NCBI RefSeq assembly: GCF_025452235.1
Contig: NZ_CP104965.1
Span: 496,001-560,000 of the forward strand
Length of the DNA stretch: 64,000 nucleotides
Source: Devosia neptuniae
GTDB taxonomy: Bacteria > Pseudomonadota > Alphaproteobacteria > Rhizobiales > Devosiaceae
Reading direction: 5' to 3'
The notes below the pieces were generated by a model, which saw only the letters and a program-made list of their open reading frames with translations, did not search any database and was not told where the DNA came from. Below are positions 1-8,286 of this stretch, in pieces. Made by a program: the position numbers and the translations under genes. The first letter of the stretch is position 1. Every line of letters starts with the position of its first letter.

Positions 1-2355
1 GCCTCGAGCACCTGTGCGGCGACGCCGCTGATCTGGCAGGACGGGCAGCCGGTTTTGCTGATCGTGGGGGTCGATCCGATCGCGGACGAGATTCTGGCGG
101 CCGGTGCGGCAGAGGATGACTCGGCAGAAGCCGAGGCCACGCCGCAAGACGATTCTGGCGTGGAAGCCGTTACAGTGGATGGCGAGCCTGCTGCCGAAAC
201 GACCGGCATGACTGACGAACCGCCGACGAGCGAGGGCAACGCGGACCTGCCACCCGAATCTACCGCGGAGGATCAGAGCAGCGACGCGCCAGCTGATGAG
301 ATCGTCACGAACGATGCGGTTGGCGATCTCATCGTGGCGGATGAGCGTGCCTATGAGCAGGAATTGGCCAATTGGCATGCGGCGGAGCCGGATGCTGCGC
401 CGGCCGACGAGGCGGTAAGCGCAATGCCTGAGGAGCCGACGGCGTTTGAGGACGGGCCGGGCGCGGAATGGCATGAGAACGAGGATGACGTGGCGGCCGA
501 ATCGGTCAGCCGGCTTGCGGCGCTGGTCGACCGGCTGGCGGCGGATGAGGCGCTGTTTACCCCGCTGACGGCGGACGATGACGTGATGTATGCGACGAAG
601 GAGCCGGAGACACCCGTGCCGGGGCAGCTTTATCGCGTGACGGGGCGCGGACTTGTCGCCAATGCAGGCGAGGATGATGCGCCTGCCGCCGAAATGGCGC
701 CGGAGCTGGCTGGGACCGATCCGGAGAGCGTGGCGGCGGCGGTGGCCGAGATTGCGCCGGCTCTGCCGGAGGATCCCGAGGCCGTCGAGCGGGTGTCGCG
801 GTATAATTTCGATGAATTGTCGCGGATTTTGAATGATCGGGTGGGTGCGGGCGAACCGGCTGCGGCGCCGATTGTGTCGCAGCCGCAAGTGCCATCAACG
901 CCACAGCCGCAGCGGGCAGCGGGGGCGCTGATCAATCTGGGCGGGGAAACGCTGGTGCTGAACCGGCTGCCGCTGGGCATTTTGGTGTTCCGCGACCAGC
1001 AGGTGCTGTTTGCCAATCGGGCCATCACCGAAATGGTGGGCTATGATTCGGTGGAGCAGTTGCGCAATGCGGGGCTGGCTTCGGTGTTCCCCTCGGCGGG
1101 GCCGGATGAGCAGGAAGCGGGCCCCGTCAACCATTTGATGCAGCGGGACGGCACGTTGGTACCGGTAACGGCGCGGCTGCAATCGATCTCCTGGCAAGGG
1201 CGCCCTGCCCTGATGCTATCGGCTAGCGCCACCGAAGTGCGGACGGGTCACGAGGCCGCGGTGCGCGCCTTTGCCGAATCGTTTGCCGAGCTGCGCGGCG
1301 ATGGCTTTTTCGATGCCAACCGGGCCGGGGTGATCAATCTGGCCAGCCCGCGCGCCGTGACGCTGTTGGCCGAGCCTGGCGCGGGCCTGGCCGGGCGGCC
1401 GCTGAGCGGGCTGGTGGCGGAAGATGCATTGCCGGCCTTGCGTGAATTTCTGGAGCGGCCGGCGCGCTTTGCCGAGACGGCGCGGCCTTGCATCGTGCTG
1501 GCCAGCGATGGCGGCAAGGCGGAAATGACGATTTTCGCGCAGGGCCAGGCGGGGATCATCACCGGCTATTTCGGCTTCGTTAGAGAGCGCGGCACAGCCC
1601 CCGCCCGGCTGCCGAATTCGGGTGAGCCCGATCCGGCGCTGCTGGCGCGGATCAGCCGCGGGGTGCGGCGGCCGCTCAATACGATTGTCGGATTCTCCGA
1701 ACTGATCCGCTCGGAAGCGTTCGGGGCGCTGGGCAATGAGCGCTATGAAGAATATGCGCAGGACATTGCGGCGGCGGGGCAGGAAATTGCCGCGCTGGTC
1801 GATGAGCTGGATGATTATGCGCGGTTGCGCGATGGGCGTTATATGCCGCAGCGCGCCAGTATCGAGCTGACGAGCCTGCTGGAAAGCTGCGTGATGCGCA
1901 TTCGCCAGCAGGCGAGCCATGCCCGTGTCATCGTGCGCAATGCGATTTCGGAGAGCCTGCCGCGGGTGACGGCGGATCGTGCGTCACTGGCACAGGCGGT
2001 GCTGAACCTGTTGGCCTCGGCCATCGACCAGACGCCGACGGGTGGCGCGGTGGTGATTTCGGCGCAGCGAGAGGATGATGGCGGCATTGCCATTCATGTG
2101 CGCGATAGCTCGACCGCCCCGGTGGATATGGCCGAACGGTTCGTCGTGTTCCGCGACGGGGTGAGCCGGGAGGGCCGCGCGCTGGCCCCCGTGCGCTCGA
2201 GCGTGGGGCTGGCGCTGACGCGCTCGCTGCTGGCGGTCAATGGATTTGCGCTGTCGGTGGACCCGGCGGGGGCGACCGGCATGCTGTTTACGCTGATGAT
2301 CCCAGCGGACCTGGTGGATCGCCCTGCCCTGCAATCGGATCAGCCGAGCAGTTAA
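1..2355 (+). CDS. PAS-domain sensor kinase of the PdhS/PleC/DivL type, catalytically degenerate; 5' end outside window
   Basis: The reading frame is open from base 1, so the start lies upstream. The visible 784 codons hold a long acidic, Ala/Glu/Asp-rich N-terminal stretch (to about codon 300), a PAS domain (about codons 320-413), a DHp-like helix pair (550-610) and a HATPase-like domain (654-778). The DHp segment resembles the PleC/DivJ/PdhS cell-cycle kinases (FGALGNERYEEYAQDI), but the H-box reads SRGVRRPLN where SHELRTPLN is usual, so the phospho-acceptor His is Arg (bases 1657-1659). The N-box Asn is Ser (2017-2019) and the G1 box (RDSSTAPV) lacks its Gly residues. I infer a pseudokinase, perhaps acting as an allosteric or docking partner as DivL does. 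Family assignment is likely; function is inferred. Confidence 0.8.
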   Translation, partial: ASSTCAATPLIWQDGQPVLLIVGVDPIADEILAAGAAEDDSAEAEATPQDDSGVEAVTVDGEPAAETTGMTDEPPTSEGNADLPPESTAEDQSSDAPADEIVTNDAVGDLIVADERAYEQELANWHAAEPDAAPADEAVSAMPEEPTAFEDGPGAEWHENEDDVAAESVSRLAALVDRLAADEALFTPLTADDDVMYATKEPETPVPGQLYRVTGRGLVANAGEDDAPAAEMAPELAGTDPESVAAAVAEIAPALPEDPEAVERVSRYNFDELSRILNDRVGAGEPAAAPIVSQPQVPSTPQPQRAAGALINLGGETLVLNRLPLGILVFRDQQVLFANRAITEMVGYDSVEQLRNAGLASVFPSAGPDEQEAGPVNHLMQRDGTLVPVTARLQSISWQGRPALMLSASATEVRTGHEAAVRAFAESFAELRGDGFFDANRAGVINLASPRAVTLLAEPGAGLAGRPLSGLVAEDALPALREFLERPARFAETARPCIVLASDGGKAEMTIFAQGQAGIITGYFGFVRERGTAPARLPNSGEPDPALLARISRGVRRPLNTIVGFSELIRSEAFGALGNERYEEYAQDIAAAGQEIAALVDELDDYARLRDGRYMPQRASIELTSLLESCVMRIRQQASHARVIVRNAISESLPRVTADRASLAQAVLNLLASAIDQTPTGGAVVISAQREDDGGIAIHVRDSSTAPVDMAERFVVFRDGVSREGRALAPVRSSVGLALTRSLLAVNGFALSVDPAGATGMLFTLMIPADLVDRPALQSDQPSS

Positions 2356-2388
2356 GCGCCTGATCGCGCAAGGCATTTACCGGCCAGA

Positions 2389-2403
2389 TTTGAACCATTC
2401 CAA
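2389..2403. promoter_or_regulatory. Irr/ICE-like iron-responsive operator upstream of the first ferric-binding protein
   Basis: TTTGAACCATTCCAA is an interrupted palindrome (TTTGAA-N3-TTCCAA) that fits the Irr-box/ICE consensus of Hyphomicrobiales (TTxGAA-N3-TTCxAA). The same pattern recurs ahead of the second paralogue. It lies about 86 bases before the ATG of an iron-uptake gene, a sensible place for iron control. Confidence 0.6.
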
Positions 2404-2488
2404 TCGGTAAACTCTTGGTTTTATTGAGTTTATTGACAGGCGCGAGCTTGCGGCGCAAAACCGCTGTCCGATGCCGATGGAGAGCCCA

Positions 2489-3511
2489 ATGATCAGGACC
2501 GTACTTGTTGCTTCGCTGTTGATGCTGAGCGCGCCGGCCTGGGCGCAATCGGGGGAGGTCAATGTCTATACCTATCGCGAGCCCGGCCTGATCCAGCCGC
2601 TGCTGGACCGGTTTACCGCGGAAACCGGGATCAAGACCAATGTGCTTTATGCGGCCGATGGGCTGATCGAGCGGGTGGCGGCGGAGGGGGAACTCTCGCC
2701 GGCCGATGTGATCGTCACGGTCGATATCGGCAATCTGGCCAATGCCAAGGACCTGGGCGTGTCGCAGACGATTTCGACGGCGGCTTTGGCGCGGGTGCCG
2801 GACCAATATCATGACCCCGATGGGCAATGGGTGGCTTTGTCGCTGCGGGCGCGGGTGTTTTATGCCTCGATCGACCGGGTGACCCAGACGGCGCTGACCT
2901 ATGAGGACATTGCCAAGCCGGAATGGAAGGGGCGGCTCTGCACCCGCTCGGGCCAGCATGTCTACAATATCGGGCTGATCGCGACGCGCATTGCCCATTG
3001 GGGCGTGGACCGCACGCGGACCTGGCTGGGTGCGGTGCGGGATAATCTATCGCGGCCACCGACCGGGGCAGATCGCGACCAGGTCAAAGCGATCTTTGAC
3101 GGCACCTGTGATCTGGCGATCGGCAATACCTATTATATGGGGCTGATGCTGACCAATGAGGCCGAGCCCGAGCAGAAGGATTGGGCGGCTTCCGCGCGGA
3201 TCATCTATCCCGATGCGGATGGGGAGGGCACGCAGGTCAATGTGTCGGGGGCGATCCTGGCCAAATATGCGCCCAACAAGGACAATGCGGACCGACTGGT
3301 GGAATTCCTGCTGTCGGATGAAGCGCAGCATCTTTATGCCAGCGGCAATTATGAATTTCCGGTGGTGCCGGGGGTGGAGCCGTCGGAGCTGGTGGCAAGC
3401 TGGGGGACACTCAAGGCGGACCAGACGCCGCTGATCGAGATTGCCAGCCATCGCAAGGAAGCGGCGGCGCTGGTGGATGAGCTGAAGTTTGATGAGGGGC
3501 CGCAGCAGTAG
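2489..3511 (+). CDS. Fe(3+) ABC transporter periplasmic substrate-binding protein, copy 1
   Basis: This is a 340-residue FbpA/AfuA-type protein that binds ferric iron in the periplasm for ABC import. It has a Sec signal peptide cleaved after AWA (residue 19) and then the typical beta strand NVYTYREPGLIQPLLD. The tandem tyrosines at about residues 215-216 (NTYYMG) are the usual iron ligands of the family. The ATG at 2489 is chosen over the in-frame ATG at 2471 because GGAGAG sits just before it and the signal peptide starts there. It is closely similar along its whole length to the next gene, so the two are tandem paralogues. A candidate Irr box precedes it. Confidence 0.9.
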   Translation: MIRTVLVASLLMLSAPAWAQSGEVNVYTYREPGLIQPLLDRFTAETGIKTNVLYAADGLIERVAAEGELSPADVIVTVDIGNLANAKDLGVSQTISTAALARVPDQYHDPDGQWVALSLRARVFYASIDRVTQTALTYEDIAKPEWKGRLCTRSGQHVYNIGLIATRIAHWGVDRTRTWLGAVRDNLSRPPTGADRDQVKAIFDGTCDLAIGNTYYMGLMLTNEAEPEQKDWAASARIIYPDADGEGTQVNVSGAILAKYAPNKDNADRLVEFLLSDEAQHLYASGNYEFPVVPGVEPSELVASWGTLKADQTPLIEIASHRKEAAALVDELKFDEGPQQ

Positions 3512-3555
3512 GCTTGGTGGGGCGGTGTTCTTTGGGACCCGCATCCACCCACGAT

Positions 3556-3581
3556 GTCATTCCGGCCTCCGCCGGGATGAC
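3556..3581. repeat. REP-like palindrome (GTCATTCCGG family), single copy
   Basis: This 26-base imperfect palindrome begins GTCATTCCGG and ends GGGATGAC, in the 325-base spacer between the two ferric-binding protein genes. Related copies lie at 4920-4949, 19759-19788, 19831-19860 and 45726-45805. Apart from this and the operator at 3718, the spacer (3512-3836) shows no gene. Confidence 0.7.
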
Positions 3582-3717
3582 GCCGCGCTTTTGAACGCGT
3601 TCTGAGTAACCCTCCTCCCAAAGGGGAACGGCAGCCACGGCGCAAATGTCGCATGGCAATAATATGATTTCCTAACTCAGCTAACGGATTGTTTTCGCAC
3701 CGAATTTGGGACCTATA

Positions 3718-3732
3718 TTTGAATGGTTCCAA
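3718..3732. promoter_or_regulatory. Irr/ICE-like operator upstream of the second ferric-binding protein
   Basis: TTTGAATGGTTCCAA has the same half-sites (TTTGAA-N3-TTCCAA) as the site at 2389 although the flanking DNA differs. Both sites are followed 35-45 bases later by TTTATTGACA. Conservation of only the palindrome supports a protein-binding site. Confidence 0.6.
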
Positions 3733-3836
3733 GGTGCAAGCCATTGTTATTGCTATATTTTATTGACATGGCATGGATCAGCCAACACAAGGGCGTCCAT
3801 TCGCGGGCTTTTAGCGGCCCGCCTTGGGAGAGAACC

Positions 3837-4883
3837 ATGACAAAGACGACACGCCTTGCCTTTGCCCTGCTGAGTTCAACTGTTCTGTTGGGCCTCAGCA
3901 CCCCCAGCTTTGCCCAGAGCGGCGAAGTCAATATTTACAGCTATCGCGAGCAGGGCCTGCTGCAGCCGCTGCTGGACAAGTTCACCGCCGAGACCGGTAT
4001 CGAAGCCAAGGTGCTTTATGCTGGCGATGGCCTGCTGGAACGCGTAGCGGCCGAGGGCGAGCTGTCGCCGGCCGACGTGGTGCTGACCGTCGATATCGGT
4101 AATCTCGTGGGTGCCGAGGAGCAGGGCCTGACCCAGCCGATCACCACCGCAGCGCTGACCGAGCGCGTACCAGAAGCGTTCCGCGATGACGATGCCAATT
4201 GGACCGCGCTGTCGCTCCGCGCCCGGGTGTTCTACGTGTCCAAGGACCGCGTCGAGGATACGGCGCTGACCTATGAGGACATTACGGGCCCAGAATGGAA
4301 GGGGCGTCTGTGCACCCGTCCGGGCGACCATGCCTATAATATCGGGCTGATCGCGCAGCGCATTGCCGCGCATGGCCTCGACAATACGCGCGAATGGCTG
4401 ACCAAGGTGCGTGATAACCTCGCCTATGCGCCCAATGGCGGCGACCGCGAAGGCGTCAAGAATATCCTGGCCGGAACGTGCGATCTGTCCATCACCAATA
4501 CCTATTATATGGGCGTGATGCTGAATAACGAGGCCGAGCCGGAGCAGAAGGACTGGGCCAATTCGGCGCGGATCATCTATCCCGATGCCGAGGGCGAAGG
4601 CACCCAGGTCAATGTGGCCGGCGGGTTCATTGCCAAGCATGCGCCCAATGCCGAAAATGCCAATGCGCTGATCGAATTCCTGTTGTCAGACGAAGCCCAG
4701 CAGATCTATGCCGACACCAATTACGAATTCCCGGTAGTGGCTTCGGTGGCGCCGTCTGAGCTGACCCTGTCCTGGGGTGCGCTCAAGCCGGTGGCAACCC
4801 CGCTGGTCGAGGTCGCTGCCAATCGTGCAGCGGCGGCGGCTCTTGTCGATGAGCTCAAGTTCAACGAAGGTGCGCAGAACTAG
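3837..4883 (+). CDS. Fe(3+) ABC transporter periplasmic substrate-binding protein, copy 2
   Basis: This second FbpA-type protein has 348 residues. The signal peptide is cleaved after SFA (residue 26) and is followed by GEVNIYSYREQGLLQPLLD. Tandem Tyr ligands lie at residues 223-224 (NTYYMG). An open frame extends upstream to 3723, but ATG 3837 has a GGGAGAG ribosome site 5-11 bases before it and starts the signal peptide. The base composition is a little less GC-extreme than copy 1 (more GCC/ACC codons), which suggests a different expression level. With copy 1 and the following permease it forms an iron-uptake locus. The two copies may differ in affinity or in chelate preference. Confidence 0.92.
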   Translation: MTKTTRLAFALLSSTVLLGLSTPSFAQSGEVNIYSYREQGLLQPLLDKFTAETGIEAKVLYAGDGLLERVAAEGELSPADVVLTVDIGNLVGAEEQGLTQPITTAALTERVPEAFRDDDANWTALSLRARVFYVSKDRVEDTALTYEDITGPEWKGRLCTRPGDHAYNIGLIAQRIAAHGLDNTREWLTKVRDNLAYAPNGGDREGVKNILAGTCDLSITNTYYMGVMLNNEAEPEQKDWANSARIIYPDAEGEGTQVNVAGGFIAKHAPNAENANALIEFLLSDEAQQIYADTNYEFPVVASVAPSELTLSWGALKPVATPLVEVAANRAAAAALVDELKFNEGAQN

Positions 4884-4919
4884 GCGCTGCCCAGCTACGA
4901 TGCCGCTGCAGCCTTTCAG

Positions 4920-4949
4920 CATGGATTCCGGCCTGCGCCGGAATGAGAC
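4920..4949. repeat. REP-like palindrome (reverse orientation)
   Basis: This copy of the CATGGATTCCGGCC family forms a short GC-rich hairpin. It lies directly between the second binding protein and the permease start, and may stabilise the 3' end of the upstream message. Its sequence nearly matches 19831-19860. Confidence 0.75.
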
Positions 4950-4958
4950 GGTGGTTGT

Positions 4959-6608
4959 TTGACGGCTCTAAAGCGCGTGACCAAGAATCAGACCGGCGGG
5001 GCGAAAGCCTTGCCGGTCGTTGCGCTTGTGCTGGCGGTGGCGGCGGGGCTGCCGATCCTGTGGCTGGGCTGGGCGGCGGTGTCGAGCGGCAGCAATGGGC
5101 TGACCGCGACCATGTTGCCGACGGCCCTGCGGGAAACCGGCGTTCTGATGGGGTCGGTGGGGATATTGACCGGCGTTGCGGGCCTCGTCGCGGCGTGGCT
5201 GGTGACCCATTACGATTTCCCCCTGCGCCGGGTGTTTGACTGGATGCTGGTATTGCCGCTCGCGGTGCCGACTTATCTCGCGGCTTATGGCTATGTGGAA
5301 TTTCTGGGCTTTACCGGGCCGTTGCAGACGGCCTTACGCGGGGTGACCGGGGCGCGGACGCTGCAGGATTATTGGTTTCCCGATATTCGCAGCCATTGGG
5401 GCGCGGCGATTGTGCTGTCCTCGGTGCTGTACCCCTATGTCTATGTCGCGTGCCGCGGCTTTTTCCTGATGCAATCGGCATCGCTCAATATCGCGGCGCG
5501 CACTTTGGGCGCGGGCGGGATGCGGACGTTTTTTGCGATCATCTTGCCGACCTCGCGGCCGGCGCTCGTCGTGGGCGTGACGCTGGCGATGATGGAAGTG
5601 GTCAACGATCTGGGGGCGGTGCAATATTTCGGCATCAATGCCATTACCGCCATTATCTATTCGACCTGGATCAACCGCTCGGACTTTGGCGGGGCGGCGC
5701 AATTGGCGGTGACGGTGGTTTTGGTCATTGGCCTCTTGATCGCGGCCGAACAGCGGGCGCGGCACAATCGGGTGTATCTCGCCAATCGCGATAGCCGGGT
5801 GCCGCCGGCGCGCGAGGAATTGCGGGGCGGGCGGGCCTGGGCCGCGTTCGGATTTTGCCTTGTGCTGCTGGGCATGGGCTTTGGCATTCCGGTGGGGGAA
5901 TTGAGCTATCTGGCGTTCCGCTTGGTGCTACCCGAAACAATCAGCATGACGCTGGGCGCGCTGTGGCCGACGCTGATCCTCGCCTCGGCGGGGGCGGTGA
6001 TCACCGTGATATTGGGGCTGGTGGCGGCCAAGATCGGCCAGCAGGCCGGGGGGATTTCGCGCGGCGCTATCCGGCTGGCGACGCTCGGTTATGCCATTCC
6101 CGGCACCGTGCTGGCGCTGGGGCTGTTGCAGCCGCTGGGCCAGGCCGATCTGTGGTTCAACCGCATGACCATGGCGCTGGCGGGATGGCGGCCAGGCTTG
6201 ATCCTGTCGGGGTCGATGGCGGCGCTGCTCTATGTTTATGCGATCCGGTTTCTGGCGGTGAGCCATTCCACGCTCGACGCCGCGATCAAGAAGCGGGGCG
6301 ATTCCATGCTGCATGCCGGGCGGGTGCTGGGGCAGAGCGGGCTGGGGCTCTTGCTGCGGGTGGATTTGCCGACGCTGATGCCGGCCATTGTGAGCGCGGC
6401 GACGCTGGTATTCGTCGAAATCGTCAAGGAATTGCCGGCGACCTTGCTGTTGCGGCCGCTGGGCGTGGATACGCTGGCGACGCTGGTTTACGGGCGGGCC
6501 AATGCGGGGCTATTTGCGCAGGCGGCAATGCCCGCGCTGTTCATTGTGTTGGCGGGGCTGGTTCCAGTGATCCTTGCTACGCGGCTGGGCGATCGGCGGA
6601 AAGTATAA
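4959..6608 (+). CDS. Fe(3+) ABC transporter permease, fused two-domain type (FbpB-like)
   Basis: This is a 549-residue inner-membrane permease with about 12 hydrophobic segments and two homologous halves. Each half has a coupling (EAA-like) loop for the ATPase: one near AARTLGAGGMRTFFAIILP, the other near AGRVLGQSGL with a following VDLPTLMP. This is the FbpB/SfuB architecture for ferric iron. The start is uncertain: TTG 4959 gives the full length, GTG 4977 is an alternative, and neither has a strong ribosome site. It belongs with the two upstream binding proteins. No iron ABC ATPase follows, as the next gene starts a peptide-transport operon, so the ATPase must be encoded elsewhere or shared. 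Confidence 0.88.
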   Translation: MTALKRVTKNQTGGAKALPVVALVLAVAAGLPILWLGWAAVSSGSNGLTATMLPTALRETGVLMGSVGILTGVAGLVAAWLVTHYDFPLRRVFDWMLVLPLAVPTYLAAYGYVEFLGFTGPLQTALRGVTGARTLQDYWFPDIRSHWGAAIVLSSVLYPYVYVACRGFFLMQSASLNIAARTLGAGGMRTFFAIILPTSRPALVVGVTLAMMEVVNDLGAVQYFGINAITAIIYSTWINRSDFGGAAQLAVTVVLVIGLLIAAEQRARHNRVYLANRDSRVPPAREELRGGRAWAAFGFCLVLLGMGFGIPVGELSYLAFRLVLPETISMTLGALWPTLILASAGAVITVILGLVAAKIGQQAGGISRGAIRLATLGYAIPGTVLALGLLQPLGQADLWFNRMTMALAGWRPGLILSGSMAALLYVYAIRFLAVSHSTLDAAIKKRGDSMLHAGRVLGQSGLGLLLRVDLPTLMPAIVSAATLVFVEIVKELPATLLLRPLGVDTLATLVYGRANAGLFAQAAMPALFIVLAGLVPVILATRLGDRRKV

Positions 6609-6735
6609 CTACACTTGCTACTGCCATATCGGCGCCATTGCCCTATACCATCGGGCCATGGGAGCTGGCGCCTCATGCACCAGCACGCGCGATGTTCCGG
6701 AGGGATGCCGGAACCGCCGTTTTTGGAGTTACGGA

Positions 6736-8220
6736 ATGGGCAGGATTTTGACGGGCGCCGCGATGGCGCTGGCCTTGGTTGGTGCGCTGAGTGGCGCGGC
6801 ACTGGCGCAGCAGCCGACCGAAGTGCGGATCGGGGTGGCGCTGGAGCCACCAATTCTCGACCCAACGGCGGGCGCGGCCGAGGCCATCGATATCGTGGTC
6901 TATCAGAACATCTTTGAAGGCCTGACCGCCATTGACGAAAATGGCGCGGTGCAGCCGGGGCTGGCCAGCTCATGGACCATTTCGGACGACAGCCTGACCT
7001 ATACGTTCAAGCTGCATGAGGGGGTGACTTTTCATGACGGCACGAGCTTTGATGCCGACGACGTCAAATTCACCTTTGACAGGATTCTCGCCGCTGACAG
7101 CGTCAATGCGCATAAGGAACTCTATACCGACATCGCTGAAGCGAAGGTGGTCGATCCGTTTACAATCAGCTTCACGCTGAGCAAGCCGGTGGGGCTGTTC
7201 CTGTTCAATCTGGGCCGGGGCGATGCGGTGATCGTGGCGCCGGAAAGCGCCGATAATAATGCGACGACGCCGATCGGCACCGGGCCATTTGCCTTCGTTC
7301 AATGGGACAAAGGCAATCGCGTTTTGCTCGAGCGCTACGAGCCCTATTGGGGCACCCTGCCCGCGCTGAGCAAGGCGACCTATCTGTTCATCGGCGACAC
7401 GGCGGCCATGACCAGCGCCTTGCTGGCAGGCGATATCGACGGCACCAATAATTTTGCGCCGGATTCGCTGGCGGTTTTCGAGGGCAATCCGCAATTCAAG
7501 GTGCTGGTGGGCACGACCGAAGGCGAGACTATCCTGGGGACTAATAATCGCAAGCCCCCGTTTGATAACCTCAAAGTGCGGCAGGCCATGGCCCATGCGC
7601 TGGATCGCCAGGCGATCATCGATGGGGCGACCTTTGGCTATGGCACGCCCATTGGCGCGCCCTTTGCGCCGCATAATGCCTATTATGTCGATCTGACCGG
7701 CACCTATCCCTATGACCCGGCAGCGGCCAAGGCGCTGCTGGCGGAAGCAGGCTATCCCGATGGGTTCAGCGCGACGCTGAAACTGCCGCCGTTGGGCTAT
7801 GCGCGGCTCTCCGGGCAGATCATTGCCAGCCAGTTTGCGGCGGTGGGCATCAAGCTCGAGCTGATCAATGTGGAATTCGCGCAATGGCTGCAGGACGTCT
7901 ATACCAATCATGACTTCGACCTGACCATCATCAGCCATGTCGAGCCGTTCGACATTGGAAATTATGCCAATCCAGACTACTACTTCGGCTATGACAATCC
8001 CGACTTCCAGGCGCTGATCAAGACACTCAATGAGACGGTTGACGACGCCAAACGCAAGGAACTGGCTATCGAGGCACAGACCATCCTGGCCAAGGATGCG
8101 GTCAATGGCTACCTGTTCGAGCTCGCCCAGACCGGCGTGTGGAACGCCAAGCTTGCCGGCATGTGGCAGAATTCGCCGATCGAGGGATTGGTGCTGCGCG
8201 GGATTCACTGGGTGGAGTAA
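6736..8220 (+). CDS. Peptide/nickel-type ABC transporter substrate-binding protein (SBP_bac_5, DppA-like)
   Basis: This 494-residue periplasmic binding protein has a signal peptide cleaved near ALA (residue 24), followed by the family signature beginning EVRIGVALEPPILDPT and ending in LVLRGIHWVE. GGAG stands seven bases before ATG 6736, which is preferred over upstream in-frame starts. It is the first gene of a five-component operon with dppB, dppC and a fused dppDF. The ligand is probably an oligopeptide, but the family also carries glutathione, sugars and opines, so the substrate is open. Confidence 0.92.
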   Translation: MGRILTGAAMALALVGALSGAALAQQPTEVRIGVALEPPILDPTAGAAEAIDIVVYQNIFEGLTAIDENGAVQPGLASSWTISDDSLTYTFKLHEGVTFHDGTSFDADDVKFTFDRILAADSVNAHKELYTDIAEAKVVDPFTISFTLSKPVGLFLFNLGRGDAVIVAPESADNNATTPIGTGPFAFVQWDKGNRVLLERYEPYWGTLPALSKATYLFIGDTAAMTSALLAGDIDGTNNFAPDSLAVFEGNPQFKVLVGTTEGETILGTNNRKPPFDNLKVRQAMAHALDRQAIIDGATFGYGTPIGAPFAPHNAYYVDLTGTYPYDPAAAKALLAEAGYPDGFSATLKLPPLGYARLSGQIIASQFAAVGIKLELINVEFAQWLQDVYTNHDFDLTIISHVEPFDIGNYANPDYYFGYDNPDFQALIKTLNETVDDAKRKELAIEAQTILAKDAVNGYLFELAQTGVWNAKLAGMWQNSPIEGLVLRGIHWVE

Positions 8221-8282
8221 CGCCGCCCCAGATCAGGGCCAGCCGCCCCCTCCCCCGATAAGGCCTGGGGATTGGGGCGGCG
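8221..8282 (+). promoter_or_regulatory. Intercistronic stem-loop that covers the ribosome site of the next gene
   Basis: CGCCGCCCCA (8221-8230) pairs perfectly with TGGGGCGGCG (8273-8282), and GGGCC/GGCCT add inner pairs. The right arm contains the only purine-rich candidate ribosome site for ATG 8287. Such a hairpin could protect the abundant binding-protein mRNA and lower permease translation. Confidence 0.5.
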
Positions 8283-8286
8283 CACG

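Noticed and set aside
2424..3768. TTTATTGACA after both Irr-like boxes as a promoter -35 element
   Set aside because: The hexamer TTGACA is present in both, but no convincing -10 hexamer lies 16-18 bases downstream, so it was not listed as a promoter.
6970..8208. A 412-codon minus-strand frame opposite the DppA-like gene
   Set aside because: It is antisense to a well-supported binding protein gene and its composition is typical of a shadow frame.
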